Assembly: GCA_904501755.1 (NCBI GenBank)
Contig: CAJGBV010000001.1
Span: 1 to 64,000 of the forward strand
From: Clostridiaceae bacterium
GTDB taxonomy: Bacteria > Bacillota > Clostridia > Oscillospirales > Acutalibacteraceae
Direction of reading: 5' to 3'
DNA length: 64,000 nucleotides
Below are positions 17,260-25,997 of the stretch, one piece after another. A model generated the notes under the pieces. The model did not search any database. It saw nothing but the letters and a program-made list of their open reading frames with translations, and was not told the DNA's origin. Within the stretch, counting starts at the first letter, position 1; every line of letters starts with the position of its first letter. The translations under genes were made by a program, and so were the position numbers.

Positions 17260-18513
17260 TTATTCTTTATACTGTATAACAGCCTCTCCGCCCTCCACAG
17301 TGTCGGGAGTAACAACAATAGCTTTTATGTTGTTTTCAGATGGGGTATTATACATAAGCTTTTGCAACGTAGACTCAATTATAGAACGCAGTCCTCTTGC
17401 TCCGGTCTTTCGCTGAATAGTAAGCTCAGCAATTTTCTCCAGTGCGGCTTCTTCAAACACAAGCTCAACACCGTCAAGGCTGAAAAGTGCCTGATACTGC
17501 TTGATAATTGAGTTTCTGGGTTCGGTCATAATACGGATAAGAGTTTCTTTGTCCATACCTTTAAGTCCTGTTATTACGGGAAGTCTTCCCACAAGCTCAG
17601 GAATAAGACCGAATTTCACAAGGTCCTGATGTGTGGCAAGCTGAGCTACCGCCTGAGCCTCCATACTCTTTGGAGATTTAACATTCGCACCAAAGCCAAG
17701 ACTACCTCCGCCGATTCTTCTCTCAATAACCTTTTCGATACCGTCGAAAGCTCCCGAACAAATAAACAGAATGTTTGTTGTGTTTATCTGTATGAATTCC
17801 TGTTGAGGATGCTTTCTTCCACCCTGAGGCGGAACATTAGCAACGGTTCCCTCAAGAATTTTAAGTAACGCTTGCTGAACACCCTCACCGCTTACATCAC
17901 GAGTTATAGAGGTGTTTTCACTCTTTCGGGCAATTTTATCTATTTCATCAATATAGATAATACCGCGCTCAGCCTTTTCAATATCAAATTCAGCTGCCTG
18001 AATAAGACGAAGAAGAATATTCTCAACATCTTCACCTACATAACCTGCTTCTGTAAGGGTTGTAGCATCGGTTATAGCAAGTGGTACCTGTAAAATTTTA
18101 GAAAGAGTTTGAGCAAGAAGAGTCTTACCTACACCTGTAGGGCCAAGTAAGAGTACATTGCTCTTGGCAAGTTCAACATCATTGTTGGTTTGCTTGAAAA
18201 TACGCTTGTAGTGGTTGTAAACAGCAACAGAAAGGGTGATTTTTGCATCATCCTGACCGATTACATACTCATCAAGCTTTTCCTTTATTTCTCTCGGCTT
18301 TGGGAGTACAAACTCCTGCTTCTCCTTAGCCTTAGAGCCTTTGCGTCTTGGTTTATCGTCAGGCATTTCACCATACAAAAGCGTATTACAGAAATTTATA
18401 CAGTTATCGCAGATATAAACGCCCGGACCCTCGACTATTTGTACGACCTCATCCTGCGTTTTACCACAGAATGAGCATCGTATTTGTTTTTTATCGTTAT
18501 CTTTAGTAGGCAT
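17260..18513 (-). CDS. clpX: ATP-dependent Clp protease ATP-binding subunit ClpX
   Basis: The AAA+ unfoldase that feeds tagged or misfolded proteins to ClpP. An N-terminal zinc-binding domain has CSFCGK and CDNC. Walker A is GPTGVGKT, Walker B is IIYIDEID, and sensor 2 is GARGLRS. The pore loop GYVGED is present, and the ClpP-contacting loop reads LGFGA in place of the usual IGFGA. The start was placed at the ATG of MPTKDN, 417 residues, because GCGAGGA lies just upstream and the ATG follows the clpP stop by 1 base; the longer frame would begin with TTG inside clpP. It is last in a tig-clpP-clpX operon. Confidence 0.97.
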   Translation of the reverse strand: MPTKDNDKKQIRCSFCGKTQDEVVQIVEGPGVYICDNCINFCNTLLYGEMPDDKPRRKGSKAKEKQEFVLPKPREIKEKLDEYVIGQDDAKITLSVAVYNHYKRIFKQTNNDVELAKSNVLLLGPTGVGKTLLAQTLSKILQVPLAITDATTLTEAGYVGEDVENILLRLIQAAEFDIEKAERGIIYIDEIDKIARKSENTSITRDVSGEGVQQALLKILEGTVANVPPQGGRKHPQQEFIQINTTNILFICSGAFDGIEKVIERRIGGGSLGFGANVKSPKSMEAQAVAQLATHQDLVKFGLIPELVGRLPVITGLKGMDKETLIRIMTEPRNSIIKQYQALFSLDGVELVFEEAALEKIAELTIQRKTGARGLRSIIESTLQKLMYNTPSENNIKAIVVTPDTVEGGEAVIQYKE

Positions 18514-18514
18514 A

Positions 18515-19105
18515 TTATCCTCGCTTAGCAATTACCTTATCAACAATACCGTATTCCTGAGCCTCATTCGCACTCATCCAATTATCTCTGTCGGTATCAA
18601 CAGAAATCTGTTCAATAGGTTTACCGGTATTTTCTGATAAGATTTTGTTAAGATTTTCTCTAGTACGCTCAATGTGTCTGGCACTTATAAGAATATCACT
18701 TGCCTGACCCTGAGCACCACCCAAAGGCTGATGTATCATAACCTCAGCATTAGGAAGAGCATAACGCTTACCCTTAGCACCGCTTGACAGTAAAAATGCA
18801 CCCATACTTGCCGCCATACCGATACAAATAGTAGAAACATCGCATTTGATATACTGCATAGTATCGTATATAGCAAGACCTGCAGAAACACTTCCGCCGG
18901 GGCTGTTGATATAAAAGCTTATATCTTTTTCAGGGTCCTGACCTTCAAGATAAAGCATCTGTGCCACAATCAGACTGGCAGAAGCATCGTCAACCTGTCC
19001 GTTAAGCATAATAATTCTGTCATTAAGCAGACGGGAAAAAATGTCATAAGAGCGTTCTCCACGACTGGTCTGCTCAACAACCATAGGAACTAAATTCATA
19101 TTCAT
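18515..19105 (-). CDS. clpP: ATP-dependent Clp protease proteolytic subunit ClpP
   Basis: A serine protease subunit forming the tetradecameric chamber used by ClpX. 196 residues with the triad Ser100 (GMAASMG), His125 (MIHQPLGG) and Asp174 ([10 protein letters not shown]). The start MNMNLVPM was chosen because GGAGG sits seven bases upstream; the longer frame adds ten codons without a site. It lies between tig and clpX with no terminator to either side, so a three-gene operon is likely. Confidence 0.97.
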   Translation of the reverse strand: MNMNLVPMVVEQTSRGERSYDIFSRLLNDRIIMLNGQVDDASASLIVAQMLYLEGQDPEKDISFYINSPGGSVSAGLAIYDTMQYIKCDVSTICIGMAASMGAFLLSSGAKGKRYALPNAEVMIHQPLGGAQGQASDILISARHIERTRENLNKILSENTGKPIEQISVDTDRDNWMSANEAQEYGIVDKVIAKRG

Positions 19106-19158
19106 AACAATACCTCCGTTTTTATGATTATGCACAAGAATAAAGATTTATAAACAAA

Positions 19159-20673
19159 TTATTCTTCTGTCTTCTTTGTAGTTTTCTTTGCAGAGGAAGC
19201 GGTTGTCTTCTTAGCAGCAGGCTTCTGCTCAGCTTCACCCTCAGCCTTTTTTGCAGTGGTTTTCTTAGCAGCGGGCTTCTTTTCTGCTGTTTCGCCTTCA
19301 GCTTTCTTAGCGGTAGTAGTCTTCTTTGCAGTAGAAGTTGTTGTCTTTTTAGCTGCCGGCTTCTTTTCTTCCTTAGCCTCAGCCTCAACATCGGTGATAA
19401 CTGCAGTAGACTTAACAAGGTCAAGAGCCTTTTCTACAGCAATATCCTTTTTAAGCTCAGCAGCAGGTACAGCAGCCTTAACCTGTTCTACAGGAATAGA
19501 ATACTGTTCTGCCATTTCCTCATACTTCTTGTCTACGTCAGCGTCTTCAACAGTAATGTTTTCAAGCTTAACAATTTTTTCAAGAGCAAGACGCATCTTA
19601 ACCTGCTTTTCAGCCTGAGGACGATATGTCTTGGAAATCTCCTCAATAGTAGCACCAGTATACTTGATATAATTTTCAAGGCTCATACCCTGTGACTGCA
19701 AACGGTAGTCAAGGTCCTGAAGATTCTGCTTAACTCTGTTCTCATACATAGCCTCAGGAATTTCGCCCTTGATAGACTCAACAATCTGATCCATAAGCTT
19801 TGTTTCGGCCTCATCCTCAGCAGCCTTCTGCTTTCTCTCAAGTGCCTTTTTCTTAAGGTCAGCCTTAAGCTCCTTAAGGGTATCAAATTCGCTTACATCC
19901 TTTGCAAACTCATCATCTATTTCAGGAAGCTCACGCTTTTTGATTTCGTGAAGCTTAACCTTGAATACAGCTTCCTTACCTGCAAGGTCAGCAGCATGGT
20001 AATCGGTTGGGAATGTAACGTTAACGTCAAACTCATCCCCTGCATTATGACCGATAATCTGATCCTCAAAACCGGGTATAAACTGACCGGAACCGAGAAC
20101 GAGAGTATAGGACTCACCCTTACCGCCCTCAAAAGCCTTGTCATCAACATAGCCGTCAAAGTCAATAACGGTTGTGTCATCCTTCTGAGCAGCTCTGTCT
20201 TCTACAGCTACCATACGAGCATTTCTCTCAGCCATAGCCTTAACGGACTCATTAACCTCAGCAGCAGTAACGCTTACCTTCACACGCTCCTGACTAAGTC
20301 CCTTATATTCACCGATTTCAATTTCAGGAACAACAGTAAGAGTTACCTTGAAATCAACACCGTCTTCCTTGCTGATAGAAACAAGGTCGAAGTCCATCTT
20401 ATCGTCAACAATCTCAACACCTGCTTCATTTGCAGCCTCCTGGAGAGCCGCACCGTAAAGAGTGTTAAGTGTTTCCTCAAAGAAAGCTTCAGCGCCATAA
20501 TACTTTTCAATAAAGCTTAATGGAGCCTTACCCTTACGGAAACCGGGCACTGTGATTTTCTTGCTCTCGCGACGCATAACGCCTGTAAGAGCCTCTCTGA
20601 ATTTTTCTCCGTCGATTACAACCTCTAATTCATAACGGTTAGTATCAACTTTTTTAGCATTTTTTAAACTCAT
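19159..20673 (-). CDS. tig: Trigger factor (ribosome-associated chaperone / PPIase) with a basic C-terminal tail
   Basis: A ribosome-bound chaperone with N-terminal ribosome-binding domain (motif PGFRKGKAP, the FRK signature that docks on L23), an FKBP-type PPIase domain around 160-245 (DTTVIDFDGYVDDKAFEGG) and a C-terminal helical chaperone domain to about 430. Residues 431-504 form an extra tail rich in Lys, Ala, Thr and Pro with repeats of KKPAAKKTT and AKKAEGE, like the tails of histone H1 and bacterial HU/DBP variants. Typical trigger factors are about 425-450 residues and lack this. The tail is in frame with no sign of a frameshift. First gene of the clp operon. Confidence 0.95.
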   Translation of the reverse strand: MSLKNAKKVDTNRYELEVVIDGEKFREALTGVMRRESKKITVPGFRKGKAPLSFIEKYYGAEAFFEETLNTLYGAALQEAANEAGVEIVDDKMDFDLVSISKEDGVDFKVTLTVVPEIEIGEYKGLSQERVKVSVTAAEVNESVKAMAERNARMVAVEDRAAQKDDTTVIDFDGYVDDKAFEGGKGESYTLVLGSGQFIPGFEDQIIGHNAGDEFDVNVTFPTDYHAADLAGKEAVFKVKLHEIKKRELPEIDDEFAKDVSEFDTLKELKADLKKKALERKQKAAEDEAETKLMDQIVESIKGEIPEAMYENRVKQNLQDLDYRLQSQGMSLENYIKYTGATIEEISKTYRPQAEKQVKMRLALEKIVKLENITVEDADVDKKYEEMAEQYSIPVEQVKAAVPAAELKKDIAVEKALDLVKSTAVITDVEAEAKEEKKPAAKKTTTSTAKKTTTAKKAEGETAEKKPAAKKTTAKKAEGEAEQKPAAKKTTASSAKKTTKKTEE

Positions 20674-20722
20674 GGAAATACCTCCGCAAAATTTATCATC
20701 ATATACTATATCATATATTTTT

Positions 20723-20752
20723 AAAAATTTCTACATTTATTTGGAAATTTTT
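20723..20752 (-). terminator. Weak terminator-like hairpin after the phosphoesterase gene
   Basis: AAAAATTTC/GAAATTTTT with a 12-base loop, followed by A/T-rich sequence. The stem is all A/T but one pair, so it is a weak candidate. Confidence 0.3.
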
Positions 20753-20762
20753 ATTAATATTT

Positions 20763-21452
20763 TCACTTTTCTACATCTTGTATAAAATATGGCGTAAAAT
20801 CAATACAATCACAGGACAAAAGTTTGAAAGAAATACCGTCAAATTCCCGAATCGCACTATTCATTCCGCTTCCGTGAATATGACCGTGATATACTTTTTT
20901 AACACCATACTCCTTTATAACATCCATAATAGGCTCAGTTACCTGTTCAGCATAAACAGGGGGATAATGTGTAAACACTATAGGAATAAGGTCTTCCTTT
21001 ACCGCTGCCTCAAGTGAGGTTTTCAGTCTTCCCGCTTCCCTGACAGCAATAGTTTTATCCTCTTGCTTTTCATAAAGCCAACCTCTACTTCCGCAAATTG
21101 CATATTTCCCCGCTTTGTGCATAGAATTAAAAACAATGTCAATGGTTTGAATTTTATTTTCTGCAAAAAATTCTTTTATTTTTTTGGCGGTTGACCACCA
21201 CAAATCGTGATTGCCTTTTATAAGAAGCTTTTTTCCGGGGAGAGAATCAAGAAACTGAAAATCCTTCTTTGTCTGGCTAAGCTTTAACGCCCAGGAGAAA
21301 TCTCCCGGAAGAACAACAACGTCATCCTCTTCTACAAGCCTTGTCCAGTTAGCTTTTATCTTTTCGGTGTGATTTTCCCAACCATAAAAAATATCCATAG
21401 GCTTATCAGATTCAAAGGATAGATGCAAATCTGAAATTCCGAAAATTTTCAA
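20763..21452 (-). CDS. Metallophosphoesterase (calcineurin-like)
   Basis: 229 residues with the five blocks of the calcineurin-like fold: SDLHLS, GDFSW, GNHD, THYPP and GHIHG, which hold a two-metal centre. The substrate is unknown; a phosphodiester, as in the YfcE/CpdA-like group, is possible. The start was set at TTG (residue 52 of the longest frame), because AAGGAGG lies just upstream and the fold begins at KIFGISD; the preceding 51 codons resemble no domain. It is divergent from the DUF1540 gene. Confidence 0.85.
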   Translation of the reverse strand: MKIFGISDLHLSFESDKPMDIFYGWENHTEKIKANWTRLVEEDDVVVLPGDFSWALKLSQTKKDFQFLDSLPGKKLLIKGNHDLWWSTAKKIKEFFAENKIQTIDIVFNSMHKAGKYAICGSRGWLYEKQEDKTIAVREAGRLKTSLEAAVKEDLIPIVFTHYPPVYAEQVTEPIMDVIKEYGVKKVYHGHIHGSGMNSAIREFDGISFKLLSCDCIDFTPYFIQDVEK

Positions 21453-21536
21453 AAAATTCCCTCCTTTTCTGCAAAGTATATAAAAGAAATCAGGACATAC
21501 TAATAAAGACCTCAAGGTCGAAAGGAAATGATAACA

Positions 21537-21707
21537 ATGGAAAACATGAAAAACGAAAAGATCGTACAGGGTATTCTTTGCGACGCCTCTCACTGTGTTC
21601 ACCACACCACAGGTGACAGATGCACAGCAGGTGAAATTCAGGTTGGTTACAAAAGTGCTTGCAACTGCAGCGAAACAGCCTGCACCACCTTCAGAGCAAA
21701 GGATTAA
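21537..21707 (+). CDS. Small cysteine-rich DUF1540 protein
   Basis: A 56-residue frame with six cysteines (15, 20, 29, 42, 44, 49) in the DUF1540 pattern: CxxxxC, then CTAGEIxV, then SETACTTF near the C-terminus. The cysteine and CTTF ending suggest a metal-binding knuckle; the function of the family is not established. AAAGG lies eleven bases before this ATG; an ATG three codons earlier (21528) is too close to that site. A terminator follows 10 bases after the stop, which supports a real transcript. Confidence 0.8.
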   Translation: MENMKNEKIVQGILCDASHCVHHTTGDRCTAGEIQVGYKSACNCSETACTTFRAKD

Positions 21708-21717
21708 TCCCGAGAAG

Positions 21718-21735
21718 ACCGCCTACATAGGCGGT
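21718..21735 (+). terminator. Terminator of the DUF1540 gene
   Basis: The stem ACCGCC/GGCGGT with a TACATA loop is followed by TTTTCTTTTTT on the plus strand. Confidence 0.85.
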
Positions 21736-21743
21736 TTTCTTTT

Positions 21744-22109
21744 TTATTCAAAAGCATTTTTAATATAGTTAAGAGAATACTTATACTCTCCGTTTTCCAT
21801 TCTTACAGTTATTTCACTTACGTCATAACGGCATTTATAATCAATAAATGTTTTATTAAGAAAGGTTTTCGCCGTAAGACGCATCCTCTCTCTTTTGTGA
21901 AAATCAACAGCCTGTGCAGGCGAAACCATATTATCCTCGAATCTTGTTTTGACCTCAACAAAAGCAAGTAAATTATCCTTTTCGGCAATTATATCTATTT
22001 CACCGAAACGGCTGTGATAATTTCTTTTAAAAATTATAAAGCCGTGCTTTTTAAGGAAATCTGCCGTTATATCCTCACCCTTTTTACCAAAACCGTATAT
22101 ATCACTCAT
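21744..22109 (-). CDS. yraN: YraN family protein (UPF0102), endonuclease-like
   Basis: 121 residues with the UPF0102 signature: GKKGEDITADFLKKHGF, then SRFGEIDIIAE and LLAFVEVKTR. The acidic and lysine residues of these motifs resemble the active site of Holliday-junction resolvase/restriction-like nucleases, but the cellular role is not settled. Its start overlaps the rnhB stop by 4 bases (ATGA), so translation is coupled. It is the last gene of the rplS-lepB-rbgA-rnhB-yraN run, an arrangement common in Firmicutes. Confidence 0.9.
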   Translation of the reverse strand: MSDIYGFGKKGEDITADFLKKHGFIIFKRNYHSRFGEIDIIAEKDNLLAFVEVKTRFEDNMVSPAQAVDFHKRERMRLTAKTFLNKTFIDYKCRYDVSEITVRMENGEYKYSLNYIKNAFE

Positions 22110-22705
22110 AACAGTTTTTTAAGAAATGACGGACGATGTATTTCGGTAACACCATATTTCTTTATAGCCTCAATATGTGCCTTTGTTCCGTAGCCCTTAT
22201 GCTTTTCAAAGCTATATTCAGGATACCTTTCAGCATACTGAAGAAGCAGCCTGTCTCTTGTAACCTTTGCCAAAATACTAGCGGCAGCAATAGACATACT
22301 TTTGCTATCTCCCTTAACCACCGTTTCTCCATCAATGTCAAGCATAGGCGGATAACGATTTCCGTCAATTAATACATAATCAGGCTTTACAGGCAGTTGT
22401 TCTATAGCTCTGCACATAGCAATATAGGTAGCACCTAAAATATTAAATTCTTCAATTTCTTCAACGCTCGAAAAGGCAATGCCATAAGCTATCGCTTTTT
22501 CTTTTATGACCTCAAAAAGTGCCTCTCTCTTTTTTTCGGTAAGCTTTTTAGAATCATCAAGCCCCTCTATAACAGTGCCTTCGGGCAATATAACAGCAGC
22601 GGCACAAACAGGCCCTGCAAGAGGACCTCTTCCCGCTTCATCAACACCGCATATAACATTATAGCCTTTTTCTTTGGCAGATACCTCAAAGGAATAATCA
22701 GGCAT
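22106..22705 (-). CDS. rnhB: Ribonuclease HII
   Basis: Removes RNA from RNA-DNA hybrids and single ribonucleotides from DNA. 199 residues with the metal-binding motif GVDEAGRGPLAGPV (Asp22, Glu23), the GLDDSKKLTEKKR helix and the later LIDGNR and KGYGT segments. It follows rbgA by 1 base and overlaps yraN by 4. Confidence 0.97.
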   Translation of the reverse strand: MPDYSFEVSAKEKGYNVICGVDEAGRGPLAGPVCAAAVILPEGTVIEGLDDSKKLTEKKREALFEVIKEKAIAYGIAFSSVEEIEEFNILGATYIAMCRAIEQLPVKPDYVLIDGNRYPPMLDIDGETVVKGDSKSMSIAAASILAKVTRDRLLLQYAERYPEYSFEKHKGYGTKAHIEAIKKYGVTEIHRPSFLKKLL

Positions 22706-22706
22706 A

Positions 22707-23564
22707 TTACTTCACCCTTTCAAGAGAAATATTTCCGATTTTACAGTTGCGGAATTCCTCAAGAAGCATTGTTGCAGCTCGAAGTGTATCACATTCTCCG
22801 CCTCTTACTACCATACCGCGTTTTTTTGCAAGAGCACATAAAAGCTCATAAGAGTCAAGCTGTGTATCAAGCTCTCCGTAACGTGCAAACAGTAAATCTT
22901 TATATGAAGCCATAAGATTCTCAAGCAGCCGCATAGCCAAAAGTTCAATATCAACAACATTATCCTTAACGGCACCTGTAAATGCAAGTCTTTCGCCAAT
23001 ATCCTTGTCCTCAAACTTAGGCCAAAGCACACCGGGAGTATCAAGGAGCTCAAGCTGTTTATCGACGGTAAACCATTGATTGCCTCTTGTAACGCCCGGA
23101 CGATTTTCAGCCTTCGCTTTATTTACACCTGCCATACGGTTTATAAAGGTGGATTTACCAACATTAGGTATACCAACCACCATAAGACGAAGCGGCTTTC
23201 CTGCCATTCCCTTATCTTTATTGTTCCGGATTTTATCGCTAAGCATTTCCTTAACCTTAGGAACAAATTGATTGAGTCCTTTGCCTGTTCTACAGTCAAC
23301 GGCAATAGCTTTTATATTTTGTTCTTCAAACCATTTTATCCACTCTGCCGTAACCGTACTGTCAGCCATATCGCACTTATTAAGAATAATAAGCATAGGC
23401 TTTTTACCCAGCATCTTCGGTATATCGGGATTACGGCTTGAAACAGGTATACGGGCATCTACAATTTCAGCCACGGCATCAACAAGAGAAAGTTCCTTCT
23501 CCATTTGACGACGGGTTTTTGTCATGTGACCCGGAAACCACTGGATATACTGTGCTTCACTCAT
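22707..23564 (-). CDS. rbgA: Ribosome biogenesis GTPase RbgA (YlqF)
   Basis: A circularly permuted GTPase needed for late assembly of the 50S subunit in Firmicutes. The G4 motif (ILNKCD) comes before G1 (GIPNVGKST) and G3 (DTPGVLWP), which is diagnostic of this class. The N-terminus QWFPGHMTKTRRQ is typical. The start was moved to the ATG of MSEAQ (285 residues), with GGAGGGG upstream; it follows the lepB stop by one base. Confidence 0.97.
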   Translation of the reverse strand: MSEAQYIQWFPGHMTKTRRQMEKELSLVDAVAEIVDARIPVSSRNPDIPKMLGKKPMLIILNKCDMADSTVTAEWIKWFEEQNIKAIAVDCRTGKGLNQFVPKVKEMLSDKIRNNKDKGMAGKPLRLMVVGIPNVGKSTFINRMAGVNKAKAENRPGVTRGNQWFTVDKQLELLDTPGVLWPKFEDKDIGERLAFTGAVKDNVVDIELLAMRLLENLMASYKDLLFARYGELDTQLDSYELLCALAKKRGMVVRGGECDTLRAATMLLEEFRNCKIGNISLERVK

Positions 23565-23565
23565 T

Positions 23566-24159
23566 TCAGTACACCCCTCCAAATTTATCAAGAGGCAATA
23601 TTCTTAAAACCACCTTACCAAGCACATAACGGGTATCAATCATACCGCCGTTTCCTATTCTAGCGGAACGACTGTCAAGAGATTCATTACGGTTATCTCC
23701 AAGACAGAAAATATGTCCCTCCGGCACATATACAGGAAAATCAACATCATATTTAAGATTTGTGGGCGTTTTGGTATAGGGTTCATCAAGAGCAACACCG
23801 TCTACATATACAACACCCGTTTCAAAATCAATATTTACCTGTTGACCCTCTGTAGCAATCACCCTTTTTATAATAGGTCCTTGATCATCATCGGAAAAAG
23901 CGTTATTTTGAGCGTTTCTGGACACCACAACTACATCCCCTGCTTTCGGGGTATAAAACAAGTTGGTCATAATAACTTTCTGACCCTCGAAAAAGGTATT
24001 TTCCATAGACTGTCCTATAATTGTTGCCACACGAAAAAGCAGAGTAAAGATAATAACCACCGCTATCATAGCACTGACAACAACCTCTACCCATTCAAAA
24101 GCCTCTTTAACACGCTTTTTGTCATCTATAGCCTCAGGAACCTTGTTATATTCGGTCAC
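23566..24159 (-). CDS. lepB: Signal peptidase I
   Basis: A membrane serine protease that removes signal peptides on the outer face of the membrane. 197 residues with one N-terminal transmembrane helix (about 26-48), the nucleophile Ser51 in GQSMENT, the general base Lys98 in IIKRVIA, and the box GDNRNESLDSR. The start is GTG with AGGAG upstream. It sits between rplS and rbgA. Confidence 0.96.
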   Translation of the reverse strand: MTEYNKVPEAIDDKKRVKEAFEWVEVVVSAMIAVVIIFTLLFRVATIIGQSMENTFFEGQKVIMTNLFYTPKAGDVVVVSRNAQNNAFSDDDQGPIIKRVIATEGQQVNIDFETGVVYVDGVALDEPYTKTPTNLKYDVDFPVYVPEGHIFCLGDNRNESLDSRSARIGNGGMIDTRYVLGKVVLRILPLDKFGGVY

Positions 24160-24194
24160 TAAACACCACTCCTGTAAAACATTATACGAAAAAA

Positions 24195-24216
24195 GGAGAC
24201 AACACCCGTTGCCTCC
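24195..24216 (-). terminator. Terminator/attenuator between rplS and lepB
   Basis: The stem GGAGACAAC/GTTGCCTCC (one G-U on the minus strand) with an ACCC loop is followed by TTTTTT on the minus strand. It would end most rplS transcripts before lepB. Confidence 0.85.
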
Positions 24217-24236
24217 TCCCTCATTTTAAATACTTA

Positions 24237-24581
24237 TTAGCCGATTAATTCTTTAACCTTAGCAGCCTTACCAACTCTGTCACGGAGATAATAAAGCTTA
24301 GCTCTGCGAACACGGCCGTTTCTTACGAGCTCTACCTTAGCTACGTTAGGAGAATGTACGGGGAATACACGCTCAACACCTACACCATAGGATACACGAC
24401 GTACTGTGAAGGTTTCAGCAATGCCACTGTTGTTCTTAGCAATAACAGTACCCTCGAAAAGCTGAATTCTCTCACGCTCACCTTCCTTAATGCGAACATG
24501 AACCTTTACAGTGCTACCGATGTTGATTTCGGGAGCGTCCTTTTTCATACATTCTTCAGTTAACTTCTTAATAGCGTCCAT
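24237..24581 (-). CDS. rplS: 50S ribosomal protein L19
   Basis: 114 residues, normal length, containing [23 protein letters not shown] and the C-terminal [19 protein letters not shown] typical of L19. It has its own promoter, a roughly 130-base structured leader and a strong AGGAGG site. In many Firmicutes L19 is controlled by binding to its own leader. Confidence 0.98.
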   Translation of the reverse strand: MDAIKKLTEECMKKDAPEINIGSTVKVHVRIKEGERERIQLFEGTVIAKNNSGIAETFTVRRVSYGVGVERVFPVHSPNVAKVELVRNGRVRRAKLYYLRDRVGKAAKVKELIG

Positions 24582-24712
24582 CTTATTTTCCTCCTAAATT
24601 TTTTCAGACGTTCATTCCCAAATGATATACCACTTGACAGAGGACCGCCCGCTTTAATGTCGAACTATTCGGCATCAAACCCACCTAAAAGGAGTAGGTG
24701 AAATCAAATGCC
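24582..24712 (-). promoter_or_regulatory. Structured 5' leader of rplS (L19 leader type)
   Basis: The untranslated region of about 130 bases between promoter and rplS contains a hairpin CACCTA/TAGGTG (about 24681-24700) and a second, TGCCGAA/TTCGACA, with one mismatch (about 24658-24674), then an unpaired GCGGGCGG tract. The position and general layout fit the autoregulatory L19 leader of Firmicutes; I did not verify it against a covariance model. Confidence 0.55.
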
Positions 24713-24717
24713 TAAGT

Positions 24718-24746
24718 ATTATACTACAAAGCAAATAAAAAATCAA
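24718..24746 (-). promoter_or_regulatory. Promoter of rplS
   Basis: On the minus strand TTGATT (24741-24746), a 17-base spacer and TATAAT (24718-24723). Confidence 0.75.
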
Positions 24747-24781
24747 GCATTATTTTTGCAAATTTTTTATTCATAAAAAAC

Positions 24782-24810
24782 TTGCTTATTATATGAATAT
24801 ATAATATAAT
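24782..24810 (+). promoter_or_regulatory. Promoter of the cysteine desulfurase-thiI operon
   Basis: TTGCTT (24782-24787), a 17-base spacer and TATAAT (24805-24810), about 45 bases before the first start codon. Confidence 0.65.
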
Positions 24811-24860
24811 GATTATATATTAAATAAAATGAATTATTATGCTCTTTTGGGGGTTCTTAT

Positions 24861-25997
24861 TTGAAAACCGTATATCTTGATAATAGTGCCACTACAAAGC
24901 CGTGTAGTGAAGCTGTCAATATAATAAACAACTGCCTCACTTCAAACTGGGGAAATCCGTCTTCCACCTATCTTCCCGGCATTGAAGCTATGGAAGCGGT
25001 TGAAAATGCAAGGAAAACCGTTTCTAAATTCATAGGTGCAAAAGAGGATGAAATTTATTTCACAGCAAGCGGAACCGAGGCTAATAACCTTGCACTTTTC
25101 GGTGCAGCAAATGCAGGAAGAAAAAAAGGAAATAAAATCATTTCAACCACTATAGAGCATCCATCAATACTTGAAACTCTAAAAGAACTGGGCACGAGAG
25201 GCTTTGAAATTGTTTATCTCTCTCCTGATAAAAACGGTGTTGTCAGTGAGGAAGCCTTTAGAAACGCCATTGACAAAAATACCATTCTTGTATCGACTAT
25301 GCTTGTTAATAACGAAATCGGCTCTATTCAAAACATAGAAAACATCTCCCGTATTATAAAAGAAAATAATTCCCCTGCTCTTTTACACTGTGATGCAGTT
25401 CAGGGCTTTGGCAAAATTCCGTTTAAGGTATCAAAGCTGAATGTTGACCTGCTTAGTGCCAGCGGACATAAAATCCACGCATCAAAGGGTATCGGTTTTC
25501 TTTATAAATCATCTAAGGTTCATATTGCTCCCATAATCTTTGGCGGAGGTCAAGAAAAGGGACTTCGTTCAGGAACCGAGTGTGTTCCCCTTATTGCAGG
25601 ACTTAGTGCCGCCGTTAACGCTCTCCCCGATTTAAACGAACAGCTTAAGCGTTGGAAAGAACTTAACCTTTATGCAAAGGACAGATTTAATGAAACAGGA
25701 TATATAAAGATTAACTCACCAGAGGATGCTTTACCCTGTATTATCAATATTTCCATAGACGGTTATAAATCAGAGCCTATGCTTAATGCACTTGCCGCAA
25801 GAAACATTTTTGTTTCCAAGGGCAGCGCCTGTGCAAAGGGTCACAGAAGCTATGTGCTGAGTGAAATAGGTCTTAACAATGACCGCATAGACAGTGCTCT
25901 GCGAATCAGCTTTTCCAGAGAAACAACAAAAGAAGATATTGATATACTCTGCGACGCAATAAATGAAATTACAAAGAAAATGAGAAGGTTTAAATAA
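24861..25997 (+). CDS. Cysteine desulfurase (NifS/IscS family), likely ThiI partner
   Basis: A pyridoxal-phosphate enzyme that takes sulfur from cysteine as a persulfide. 378 residues: VYLDNSATTKP at the N-terminus, cofactor lysine Lys204 in SGHKIHASKG, and the persulfide Cys324 in SKGSACAKG. The start is TTG, with GGGGG upstream. thiI begins at the next base, so this is probably the dedicated sulfur donor for tRNA 4-thiouridine synthesis, like NifZ-ThiI in Bacillus. Confidence 0.93.
   Translation: MKTVYLDNSATTKPCSEAVNIINNCLTSNWGNPSSTYLPGIEAMEAVENARKTVSKFIGAKEDEIYFTASGTEANNLALFGAANAGRKKGNKIISTTIEHPSILETLKELGTRGFEIVYLSPDKNGVVSEEAFRNAIDKNTILVSTMLVNNEIGSIQNIENISRIIKENNSPALLHCDAVQGFGKIPFKVSKLNVDLLSASGHKIHASKGIGFLYKSSKVHIAPIIFGGGQEKGLRSGTECVPLIAGLSAAVNALPDLNEQLKRWKELNLYAKDRFNETGYIKINSPEDALPCIINISIDGYKSEPMLNALAARNIFVSKGSACAKGHRSYVLSEIGLNNDRIDSALRISFSRETTKEDIDILCDAINEITKKMRRFK

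Noticed and set aside
19128..19424. A 98-aa Leu/Lys/Arg-rich frame on the minus strand in a different phase from tig
   Set aside because: It is the alternate-frame shadow of the low-complexity tail of trigger factor; composition is repetitive, with no ribosome binding site and no domain.
23903..24094. 63-codon frame in another phase of lepB
   Set aside because: Gly/Tyr/Arg-biased composition and full overlap with lepB on the same strand mark it as a shadow frame.
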